Assembly: GCF_001907675.1 (NCBI RefSeq)
Contig: NZ_MPNT01000032.1
Location: 1 to 64,000, forward strand
Direction: 5' to 3'
From: Mycobacterium paraffinicum
GTDB taxonomy: Bacteria; Actinomycetota; Actinomycetes; Mycobacteriales; Mycobacteriaceae
DNA length: 64,000 nt
Shown: positions 52,269 through 59,593 of the stretch, piece by piece
How positions within the stretch are numbered: the first letter of the stretch is position 1
Layout: each line of letters starts with the position of its first letter
The notes under the pieces: model-generated
What the model was told of the DNA's origin: nothing
The model's database searches: none
The model's input: the letters and a program-made list of their open reading frames with translations, nothing else
Made by a program: the position numbers and the translations under genes

Positions 52269-52765
52269 GTGTAGCCCAGAGCGGAGTTCTCGACCTGCAG
52301 TCGCACCTTGAGCAACGCGGCGTTGGCGAGGGTGAAAATGGCCGCGGTCAGCCACGCCGTGTGCACCAACGGCAGCGCCAACCCCTCGGCCACCACTGCA
52401 ACATAGTTCGGGTGGTGCAGCCAGCGATAGGGACCCTCGCGCACCAACGGGGCCTGCGGCAGCACGATGACCCGGGTGTTCCACCGCGGGCCCAGCGTGG
52501 CGATGCACCACCAGCGCAACCCCTGGCTGAGTGCCACCACCGCCAGCATCGGCCAGCCCAGCCACCCGATGAACGGCCGGTGCAGCGCCCACGGCTCGAG
52601 GACGCAGCCGACCAGCAGTGCCGTATGCAGCACCACCATCACCGGATAGTGTTCCTGCCCAAACTCCTTGGCGCCCTGGGCAAAAGACCACCGCGCGTTG
52701 CGCTGGGAAACCACCAGCTCGACTATGCGTTCGACGCCGACAACCAGGATCAGCAGGTAATACAT
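52265..52765 (-). CDS. Isoprenylcysteine carboxyl methyltransferase-like membrane protein
   Basis: A 166-residue ICMT-family methyltransferase with four or five membrane helices and the C-terminal cofactor motif EGPYRWLHHPNYVAVVAEGL. The family methylates prenyl-Cys carboxyls in eukaryotes and phenolic or lipid acceptors in bacteria; the bacterial acceptor is unknown. ATG 52765; its stop overlaps the downstream oxidoreductase by 4 bp. Confidence 0.85.
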   Translation of the reverse strand: MYYLLILVVGVERIVELVVSQRNARWSFAQGAKEFGQEHYPVMVVLHTALLVGCVLEPWALHRPFIGWLGWPMLAVVALSQGLRWWCIATLGPRWNTRVIVLPQAPLVREGPYRWLHHPNYVAVVAEGLALPLVHTAWLTAAIFTLANAALLKVRLQVENSALGYT

Positions 52766-52945
52766 GTCTCCACTATCTTTTTGCGATGTCTCATACCGGT
52801 TACGGTGCCGCCGCCGCGGGGGTTCAACATCCGCGAGCGTAACGGCGTGGCGAAAATCCGGCCCGAAAAGCGCCGTGGCCTTACGTTCGCGAGCGGCCGT
52901 GCCCGCCAGGTTTGCGTTGATCGTCGCCGGGCTAGGTTGAAGGGT

Positions 52946-54091
52946 ATGCGGATCCTCGTCACCGGTGCCACCGGCTATGTCGGATCGCGGCTGGTCACGG
53001 CGCTGCTGGCGGATCGGCATCACGTCGTGGCCGCCACCCGAAACCCCGAGCGCCTCAGGCGGTTCGGATGGTTCGATGACGTCGCGCCGGTGGCCCTCGA
53101 CGCCGCCGATCCCGAGTCGACCCGAGCGGCCTTCGCCGATGCGGGTCCCGTTGACGTGGTGTATTACCTGGTGCACGCGATCGGGCAGCCCGGCTTCCGC
53201 GATGCCGACCAGGCCGCGGCCGCCAACCTGGCCGCCGCGGCCAGCGACGCCGGGGTGCGACGCATCGTCTACCTGGGCGGATTCGTGCCCGCCGACGAGG
53301 TGCTGTCCGAGCACCTGACCAGCCGGGCCGAGGTGGCCGAGGCCCTGACGGTCCCGGACGGCCCGGAGCTGGTCTGGCTGGGCGCCGCGATGATCATCGG
53401 TGCCGGCTCCACCTCGTTCGAGATGATGCGCTACGTCGGCGACCGATTCCCGCTCCTGCCCATCCCGCGCTGGATGGACAACCCGATAGACCCGATCTCC
53501 ATCCGCGACGTGCTGCACTACCTGGTCGCCGCGGCCGATCCCGACCTGTTGGTCCCGGGGGCGTACGACATCGCCGGGCCGGACACCACGTCCTACCGCG
53601 AACTGCTCAAGACGTATGCGCGGATCTCCGGGCGGTGGCACGCCGGGTTGCCGGTCGGCAGGGTCGACACCGGGTTGGCGTCGCTGGTCACCGGGGTCGC
53701 GCTGCCGGTGCCGCCGGGGCTGGCCGGCGATCTGGTCGAGTCGCTCGACCATCCGATGGTGGCGTCCGAGAGCGACCTTCGGGATCGGGTGCCCGACCCG
53801 CCCGGTGGGTTGCTCGGCGTGGAGGACGCGATTGCCCTAGCCTTGGCCGATCAGCCACATCGCCCGTCCCCGGTCAACGCCCTGGCCGACCCTCATCACC
53901 TGGCCAACACCGACCCCGTGTGGGCCGGCGGTGACGCGCGGCGCATCCGCCATGTTGCGCGGCGGCTCACCCCGCCGGTCGTGCGGCCGGCTCTGCGGCT
54001 GGTCAACATGGTCCCGGGACCGCTGGCCGGAGCGCTTCGAACCGGCCTTGACCTCCTGATCGCCCTGACCCCGAAGGTGCGTCCCGCATGA
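52946..54091 (+). CDS. NAD(P)-binding atypical SDR (YbjT/Ycf39-like), first paralogue
   Basis: A 381-residue protein with the Rossmann motif ILVTGATGYVGSRLVTALL, VVYYLVHAIGQPGFRDAD, RIVYLGGFVPADEVLSEHL, and SFEMMRYVGDRFPLLPIPRW, closely parallel to the divergent gene at 54817-56157. It lacks that protein's C-terminal DUF2867-like domain. ATG 52946 follows GAAGGG. It overlaps the CPBP gene by 4 bp (ATGA). Confidence 0.85.
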   Translation: MRILVTGATGYVGSRLVTALLADRHHVVAATRNPERLRRFGWFDDVAPVALDAADPESTRAAFADAGPVDVVYYLVHAIGQPGFRDADQAAAANLAAAASDAGVRRIVYLGGFVPADEVLSEHLTSRAEVAEALTVPDGPELVWLGAAMIIGAGSTSFEMMRYVGDRFPLLPIPRWMDNPIDPISIRDVLHYLVAAADPDLLVPGAYDIAGPDTTSYRELLKTYARISGRWHAGLPVGRVDTGLASLVTGVALPVPPGLAGDLVESLDHPMVASESDLRDRVPDPPGGLLGVEDAIALALADQPHRPSPVNALADPHHLANTDPVWAGGDARRIRHVARRLTPPVVRPALRLVNMVPGPLAGALRTGLDLLIALTPKVRPA

Positions 54092-54810
54092 GCCAGTCAA
54101 CCGCCCCGTCCGCCACCGGCACGCTGACCGAGCTCCGCCGGGCGCTCAGCAAAGTCGCTGTGCCGCATCATGAGTCGCCCGTCGTCGTGCGCCGTCGGCG
54201 GGTCATCGTGGCCATCACCGTGGTGCTCGGTGCCGTGGTGCTCGGGTTTTCGTTGCGACGCCATCCGGGTGATTCCAGCTTCTACTGGCTGACGTTGGCG
54301 CTGGCGGGGGTGTGGGTCGCCGGCGGGTTCGCCTCCGGCCCGCTGCATCTGGGTGGCATCTGCTGGCGCGGCCGCAATCAGCGCCCGGTCATCACCGGGA
54401 CGGCCATCGGCCTGCTGCTGGGCGGGGTGTTCGTGGTCGGGGGGCTGATCGCCCGGGAGATCACACCCGTGGCCGAGCTGATCACCCGGGTGCTGGAATA
54501 CGCCCACCACGGCTGGTATCCGGTGATCGTGGCGATCACGCTCGTCAACGGCGTCGCCGAGGAAGTCTTCTTTCGCGGCGCGCTCTACACGGCCCTCGGC
54601 CGGTATCACCCGGTCTTGATTTCGACGATCCTTTACACGATCGCGACGCTGGCCAGCGGCAATCCGATGCTCGGGTTCGCCGCCGTCATCCTGGGGACGG
54701 TGTGCGCCTACGAGCGCCGGGCGACCGGCGGCGTACTGGCGCCGGTGCTCACCCACTTGGTGTGGGGGCTGATCATGGTTCTCGCGCTGCCCCCGATGTT
54801 CGGCGTCTGA
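54088..54810 (+). CDS. CPBP-family (Rce1-like) intramembrane metalloprotease
   Basis: A 240-residue membrane protein with about six helices and the CPBP motif AEEVFFRGALYTALG (Glu157-Glu158 and Arg162), followed by a later conserved HLVWGLIM in place of HxxxN. These zinc proteases cleave within membranes; bacterial members act in peptide maturation or immunity. ATG overlaps the upstream SDR gene. It is the counterpart of the membrane protein Rv1140. Confidence 0.85.
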   Translation: MSQSTAPSATGTLTELRRALSKVAVPHHESPVVVRRRRVIVAITVVLGAVVLGFSLRRHPGDSSFYWLTLALAGVWVAGGFASGPLHLGGICWRGRNQRPVITGTAIGLLLGGVFVVGGLIAREITPVAELITRVLEYAHHGWYPVIVAITLVNGVAEEVFFRGALYTALGRYHPVLISTILYTIATLASGNPMLGFAAVILGTVCAYERRATGGVLAPVLTHLVWGLIMVLALPPMFGV

Positions 54811-54816
54811 CGGCGG

Positions 54817-56157
54817 CTACCCGGCCGAACCGACGACCTCGCGGGCCAGCCTGCGCATCGCGGCGTTGTGCGCGGGCCGCGCGAAGAACCAATACATCCG
54901 CCCCGGGATGCCCCGCGGCAAAAAGATGGACCGTTGGGTATAGCGGCTGCCGCGGCCGTCGTGGCCGGTGACCGCGATCTCGAGCCATTCCCGTCCCGGC
55001 GCCCGCTTGGTCGAGCGCAGCCGCAACAGCTTGCCCGCCGCGCGCTCCTCGACCCGCCAACAGCCCGCCCGGGCATTCACGGCGTTCTCCGCCGCCCGCC
55101 AGACGTCGGCGGGTTCGGTAGCGGTTTCGGCGGTGCGCGCATCGGTGTAGACGATCTCGCCCGCCCAGTCGGGATCGCAGGGGAGCGGCTCGGCGGGTTC
55201 GGACCGCAACGACGACCACGAGGGTTCCGGGACGCCCCGCGCGGCCCGCTCGAGCGCCAGTTCGACGGACCGGCGATAGCCGGTCAGCCCGTCGGGCGGC
55301 GGCTCGATGATGCCGTCGACGTCATGGTTGCGCATCACCGCGTCGCACTCCAGCGATTCGATCAGTGGCCGCGCCAGCCCCGGCGGGATCGGTGTCACGG
55401 TCCCCACCCACAGGCTGGCGATCGTCGGCGTCAGGAACGGCAGCACGATCAGATAGCGCTTCCCCAGGCCCGCCACGTCGGCGTAGACGCGCATCATGTC
55501 GCCGTACTCGAGCACGTCGGGTCCGCCGATGTCCCAGGTGCGCGACGACGGCACCGGCGCCGTCGCCGCGGCGACCAGGTAATAGAGCACGTCGCGCACC
55601 GCGATCGGCTGAATCTTGTTGTGCACCCACTTCGGGGTGGTCATCACCGGCAACCGGTCGGTCAGGTGCCGAATCATCTCGAACGACGCCGATCCCGACC
55701 CGACCACGACGCCGGCCTGCAGCACGACGGTTTCGATGCCGGAGGCGATCAGCGCGTCGCCGACCGCCGCCCGCGACTCGAGGTGCGGCGAGAGCTTGCC
55801 GCCCTCGGGATGCAACCCGCTCAGGTACACGATGCGCCGCACCCCGGTGCGCCGCGCCGCCGTCACCACGTTGCCGACCGCGCGGGCTTCCTCGTCGGCG
55901 AAATCCTTCGACGAACCCATCGAGTGGACCAGGTAGTAGACGACGTCGATTCCGTCGAACGCCGCGACCAGGGAATCGACGTCACCCAGATCGCCGCACG
56001 CGACCTCGGCCTGTTGCCGCCAGGGCACGGCTTCCAACTTGGCCGGGTCGCGAGCCAACGCGCGCACCTGATGACCCTCGTCCAGGAGTCGGGGCGCCAG
56101 CCGGGCGCCGATGTAGCCGGTCGCCCCGGTCACGAGACAGCGCAGCCGTCCAGCCAT
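54817..56157 (-). CDS. NAD(P)-binding atypical SDR with C-terminal DUF2867-like domain
   Basis: A 446-residue two-domain protein: an N-terminal Rossmann domain (LVTGATGYIGARLAPRLLDE, VVYYLVHSMGSSKDFADEEA, RIVYLSGLHPEGGKLSPHL) and, from about residue 320, a DUF2867-type domain (WRVEERAAGKLLRLRSTKRA, AVTGHDGRGSRYTQRSIFLP, RGIPGRMYWFFARPAHNAAM). The N-terminal part is paralogous to the gene at 52946-54091, which it converges on through the CPBP gene. The reaction is unknown; quinone or lipid reductases are possible. Confidence 0.85.
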   Translation of the reverse strand: MAGRLRCLVTGATGYIGARLAPRLLDEGHQVRALARDPAKLEAVPWRQQAEVACGDLGDVDSLVAAFDGIDVVYYLVHSMGSSKDFADEEARAVGNVVTAARRTGVRRIVYLSGLHPEGGKLSPHLESRAAVGDALIASGIETVVLQAGVVVGSGSASFEMIRHLTDRLPVMTTPKWVHNKIQPIAVRDVLYYLVAAATAPVPSSRTWDIGGPDVLEYGDMMRVYADVAGLGKRYLIVLPFLTPTIASLWVGTVTPIPPGLARPLIESLECDAVMRNHDVDGIIEPPPDGLTGYRRSVELALERAARGVPEPSWSSLRSEPAEPLPCDPDWAGEIVYTDARTAETATEPADVWRAAENAVNARAGCWRVEERAAGKLLRLRSTKRAPGREWLEIAVTGHDGRGSRYTQRSIFLPRGIPGRMYWFFARPAHNAAMRRLAREVVGSAG

Positions 56158-56242
56158 GGCATCTCCGTTCGTCGTCTGCCAACTATTCGGACCCGACGCG
56201 GGGGAGGATTACCGGCTTGGGCCAGCCGTAAGCGCCACGGGG

Positions 56243-57052
56243 TCAGCGATCGGTGAAGTCCGGCGTGCGGCGCTGCTGGAAAGCGGTTGCGCCCTCAACG
56301 AAGTCGTGTGAGCGCAGCAGCACGGTCTGCCCGTCGTATTCGCGCTGCAGCGCCGGATCCAGCTGGGGGAGCGTGGCCGCGTTGATGGCGAGCTTCGTCT
56401 TGCCGAACGCCACCGCGGGGCCCGCCAACAACCGTGCGATCACCTTGTCCACCTCGACTTCGAACTCGTCGGCCGGGTAGACCGCGCTGACCAGCCCCCA
56501 GGACAGCGCCTCGGTGGCCGGCAGGCGTTCGGGCAGCAACGCCATCTGCATCGCCCGGATGCGGCCGACGGCGGCGGCGATCAGCGCCGACGCCCCGCCG
56601 TCCGGCATCAGGCCGATCTTGGTGAAGGCGAGCATGAAAAACGCGCTCTCCGAGGCCAATACGACGTCGCAGGCGAGCGCCAGGGAAACGCCGACGCCCG
56701 CCGCCGGTCCCTGAACCGCGGCCACGACGGGGTGCGGCACGGCCGCGATCGCCCGGATCAGCCGGTTGATCTCCAGGACGATCTCGTCCGGCGGGACCGC
56801 GCTGTCGGACACGTCGTCGGCGCTGATGCCGGCCCCGGAGCAGAACCCGCGGCCCGCACCGCCGAGGCGCACGACCCGCACCTGCGGGTCGGTGGCCGCG
56901 CGCTCCATCGCGTCGGCGATGCCGGTAATCACCGGCACGGTCAGGGAATTGAGGCTGTCCGGCCGGTCGATGGTCACCGACAGCACGCCGTCGGACAGCG
57001 TGACGGAAAGCCCTGCGACGGGCGCCAGGGTGTCGATCGCGGATTGCGGCAT
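56243..57052 (-). CDS. echA10: Enoyl-CoA hydratase/isomerase
   Basis: A 269-residue crotonase: GGAGRGFCSGAGISADDV and VQGPAAGVGVSLALACDVVL form the oxyanion hole, followed by FTKIGLMPDGGASALI, where the expected Glu is replaced by Asp-Gly, as in isomerase-type members. GTG/ATG choice: ATG 57052 (MPQSAIDTLAPVAG). By position it is echA10 (Rv1142c); a second echA (echA11) of H37Rv is missing here. Divergent from mcr. Confidence 0.88.
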   Translation of the reverse strand: MPQSAIDTLAPVAGLSVTLSDGVLSVTIDRPDSLNSLTVPVITGIADAMERAATDPQVRVVRLGGAGRGFCSGAGISADDVSDSAVPPDEIVLEINRLIRAIAAVPHPVVAAVQGPAAGVGVSLALACDVVLASESAFFMLAFTKIGLMPDGGASALIAAAVGRIRAMQMALLPERLPATEALSWGLVSAVYPADEFEVEVDKVIARLLAGPAVAFGKTKLAINAATLPQLDPALQREYDGQTVLLRSHDFVEGATAFQQRRTPDFTDR

Positions 57053-57149
57053 GGGCTCACCCTAAGTGACCGGGCTGCGCGCCGGTCGAACGCGGCTGCG
57101 AAGATGCCAACTACAACGGGCGTCAGAGCAGACGAAAGGTCGGTGCATC

Positions 57150-58235
57150 GTGGCTGGACCGCTGAAGGGGCTTCGGGTCGTCGAGTTGGCCGGGATCGGG
57201 CCGGGCCCGCATGCGGCGATGATCCTGGGGGATCTGGGCGCCGACGTGGTGCGCATCGATCGGCCGTCGACTGGTCCCGGCGGTGTTGCCAAGGACGCCA
57301 TGCTGCGCAACCGGCGGGTGGTGACCGTCGACCTCAAGTCCGACGAGGGACGCGCCGTCGTGCTCCAGCTCGTCGCCAAGGCCGACGTGTTGATCGAGGG
57401 CTTCCGGCCCGGGGTCACCGAGCGGCTCGGGCTCGGCCCCGAGCAGTGCGCCGAAGTCAACGAGCGGCTGATCTACGCCCGGATGACCGGCTGGGGACAA
57501 TCCGGCCCCCGCAGCCAGCAGGCGGGCCACGACATCAACTACATCTCGCTCAACGGAATCCTGCACGCCATCGGCCGGGCCGACGAGCGCCCGGTGCCAC
57601 CGCTGAACCTGGTCGGCGACTTCGGCGGCGGCTCGATGTTCCTGTTGGTCGGGATCCTGTCCGCGCTGTGGGAGCGGCAGAACTCCGGCAAGGGTCAGGT
57701 GATCGACGCCGCCATGGTCGACGGGTCCAGCGTGCTGATCCAGATGATGTGGGCCATGCGGGGGTTGGGCATGTGGTCGGACGTGCGCGGCACCAACATG
57801 CTCGACGGCGGCGCGCCCTACTACGACACCTACGAGTGCGCCGACGGACGCTACGTCGCCGTCGGCGCCATCGAGCCGCAGTTCTACGCGGCCATGCTGG
57901 CGGGGCTCGGCCTGGACGCGGCGAACCTGCCGGCGCAGAACGACGTCAGCCGCTGGCCGGAGCTGCGCGCGGCGCTGACGGCGGCGTTCGCCGGTCACGA
58001 CCGCGACCACTGGGCCAAGGTGTTCGCCGATTCCGACGCCTGCGTGACCCCGATCCTGGCGTTCGGCGAGGTGCACACCGAGCCGCACATCACCGAGCGG
58101 AACACGTTCTACGAGGTGGACGGCGGCCTGGAGCCGTTGCCCGCACCGCGGTTCTCGCGGACCACTCCGGATGTGCCCCGCCCGCCGGCCGCGCCGCTGC
58201 CCGACGTTCAAGCGGTGCTCGCCGACTGGGTATAG
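57150..58235 (+). CDS. mcr: Alpha-methylacyl-CoA racemase
   Basis: A 361-residue family III CoA-transferase-fold racemase that interconverts (R)- and (S)-2-methylacyl-CoA, needed before beta-oxidation of methyl-branched fatty acids and the cholesterol side chain. It is nearly identical in motif to M. tuberculosis Mcr: [20 protein letters not shown], catalytic His127 in [12 protein letters not shown], Asp157 in LVGDFGGGS and Glu near 242 in [11 protein letters not shown], numbering one higher than Mtb. GTG 57150 with AAAGG upstream gives the right length. Confidence 0.97.
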   Translation: MAGPLKGLRVVELAGIGPGPHAAMILGDLGADVVRIDRPSTGPGGVAKDAMLRNRRVVTVDLKSDEGRAVVLQLVAKADVLIEGFRPGVTERLGLGPEQCAEVNERLIYARMTGWGQSGPRSQQAGHDINYISLNGILHAIGRADERPVPPLNLVGDFGGGSMFLLVGILSALWERQNSGKGQVIDAAMVDGSSVLIQMMWAMRGLGMWSDVRGTNMLDGGAPYYDTYECADGRYVAVGAIEPQFYAAMLAGLGLDAANLPAQNDVSRWPELRAALTAAFAGHDRDHWAKVFADSDACVTPILAFGEVHTEPHITERNTFYEVDGGLEPLPAPRFSRTTPDVPRPPAAPLPDVQAVLADWV

Positions 58236-58242
58236 TCGCCAA

Positions 58243-58254
58243 CCAACCGGTTGG
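58243..58254. promoter_or_regulatory. Perfect 12-bp palindrome between mcr and the SDR
   Basis: CCAACCGGTTGG, 27 bp before the SDR start. Typical of a TetR-type operator. It suggests that the SDR has its own control apart from mcr. Confidence 0.5.
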
Positions 58255-58280
58255 CTGGATTCGTGAAGGAAGGGACTCGC

Positions 58281-59033
58281 ATGAAGATCAAAGACGCCGT
58301 CGCCGTCGTCACCGGGGGCGCCTCGGGCCTGGGCCTGGCCACCACCAAGCGGCTGCTGGACGCCGGCGCGCTGGTGGTGGTGATCGACCTACGCGGCGAA
58401 GAGGCGGTCCAGGAGCTCGGCGAACGCGCCCGTTTCGTGCAGGCCGACGTCACCGACGAGGCCGCCGTCGGCAAGGCGCTGGACACCGCCGAGTCGATGG
58501 GTCCGCTGCGCATCAACGTCAACTGCGCGGGCATCGGCAACGCCATCAAAACGCTGTCCAAGGACGGCCCGTTCCCGCTGGACGCCTTCAAGAAGGTGGT
58601 CGGGGTCAACCTGATCGGCACGTTCAACGTGCTGCGGCTGGCCGCCGAGCGCATCGCCAAGACGGAGCCGCTCGGTGAGGAGCGGGGCGTCATCATCAAC
58701 ACCGCCTCGGTGGCGGCGTTCGAGGGCCAGATCGGCCAGGCCGCCTACTCGGCGTCCAAGGGCGGCGTGGTCGGCATGACGCTGCCGATCGCCCGCGACC
58801 TGTCGCGCGAGCTGATCCGCGTCGTGACCATCGCGCCGGGGTTGTTCAAGACCCCGTTGCTGGGCTCGCTGCCCGAGGAGGCGCAGGCCTCGCTCGGCAA
58901 GCAGGTTCCGCACCCGGCCCGGCTGGGTGACCCCGACGAGTACGGAGCGCTCGCGGTGCACATCATCGAGAACCCGATGCTCAACGGCGAGGTCATCCGC
59001 CTGGACGGCGCCATCCGCATGGCGCCTCGCTGA
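58281..59033 (+). CDS. Short-chain dehydrogenase (3-hydroxyacyl-CoA/17-beta-HSD10-like)
   Basis: A 250-residue SDR: cofactor motif [20 protein letters not shown], Asp in [10 protein letters not shown] for NAD, catalytic Ser in [11 protein letters not shown] and Tyr-Lys in [13 protein letters not shown], and [13 protein letters not shown]. It resembles human HSD10, a 3-hydroxyacyl-CoA and sterol dehydrogenase, and is Rv1144 by position. ATG 58281 follows GAAGGAAGGG. It ends at a strong terminator. Confidence 0.92.
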   Translation: MKIKDAVAVVTGGASGLGLATTKRLLDAGALVVVIDLRGEEAVQELGERARFVQADVTDEAAVGKALDTAESMGPLRINVNCAGIGNAIKTLSKDGPFPLDAFKKVVGVNLIGTFNVLRLAAERIAKTEPLGEERGVIINTASVAAFEGQIGQAAYSASKGGVVGMTLPIARDLSRELIRVVTIAPGLFKTPLLGSLPEEAQASLGKQVPHPARLGDPDEYGALAVHIIENPMLNGEVIRLDGAIRMAPR

Positions 59034-59043
59034 GACCCTGAAC

Positions 59044-59078
59044 ACGAAAGCCCCCCGCGACGAGCGGGGGGCTTTCGT
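59044..59078. terminator. Strong hairpin terminator
   Basis: ACGAAAGCCCCCCGC and its exact complement (59064-59078) form a 15-bp perfect stem with a GACGA loop, 11 bp after the SDR stop. No U-run follows, usual for mycobacteria. Confidence 0.85.
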
Positions 59079-59161
59079 AGGAGAAAGAACTTATCGACGG
59101 AACCATCGACTGACAGCGGGTTCGGCCATCAACAGCCGTGCGAGCATGCTCATGGCGCTGC

Positions 59162-59284
59162 TCAGCTCGCCGCTTGCAGTTCGTCGAACTGCTCCGAGGT
59201 TTCGCCTTCCACCAGCACGTCGCCGTGGTAGAGGGCTTCGAAGTCAACCTTGATGACGTCGGCACTTGTGTCGTCGATCCACAT
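59162..59284 (-). CDS. Possible 40-residue acidic protein
   Basis: The minus strand encodes MWIDDTSADVIKVDFEALYH and ends in SEQFDELQAAS. Third codon positions are nearly all G or C, as in real mycobacterial genes, and the composition is acidic with regular hydrophobic spacing. No clear ribosome site precedes ATG 59284, so it would be leaderless. Nothing similar is recalled. Conservation must decide. Confidence 0.4.
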   Translation of the reverse strand: MWIDDTSADVIKVDFEALYHGDVLVEGETSEQFDELQAAS

Positions 59285-59593
59285 GACACTGAGCGTATGG
59301 GCCACCATTAAGGAATCTTTGAGTCACGATTCGGAAAATGGTGGCAATTTACCGGTCAGTAGGTTGTAGGAGGTCCAGCGCGGCATTCAGGCCCGTGACC
59401 TGCTTAAGCGCCACCCAATTTTCTGGCCGGACTCTTAGCGTCGCCCGGGTTTAAAGCGCCGCGTTGAACGCCTTCCCGGTGCCGCCCGTGCTTAAGAACG
59501 AAACTGTTTGACGCGTGAACACTAGTGTTTGTTACGTTGACGCGGGAACGCCAGCGGCCGGCGCGATCAGCACGGGCGGCGGAAGGGCTCGAA
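59285..59593. other. Intergenic region before mmpL13
   Basis: About 310 bp with no gene other than the divergent promoter of the small ORF. It contains the 12-bp palindrome at 59518-59529 and a CTTAAG near 59491. Confidence 0.35.
59518..59529. promoter_or_regulatory. Perfect palindromic operator before mmpL13
   Basis: AACACTAGTGTT, a perfect 12-bp palindrome about 64 bp before the mmpL13 start, extending weakly on both sides. TetR-family operators in mycobacteria often look like this. The cognate regulator is not adjacent. Confidence 0.55.

Noticed and set aside
56732..58678. 648-residue plus-strand frame across echA10, mcr and the SDR
   Set aside because: Shadow frame spanning three recognised genes; Arg-rich without motifs.
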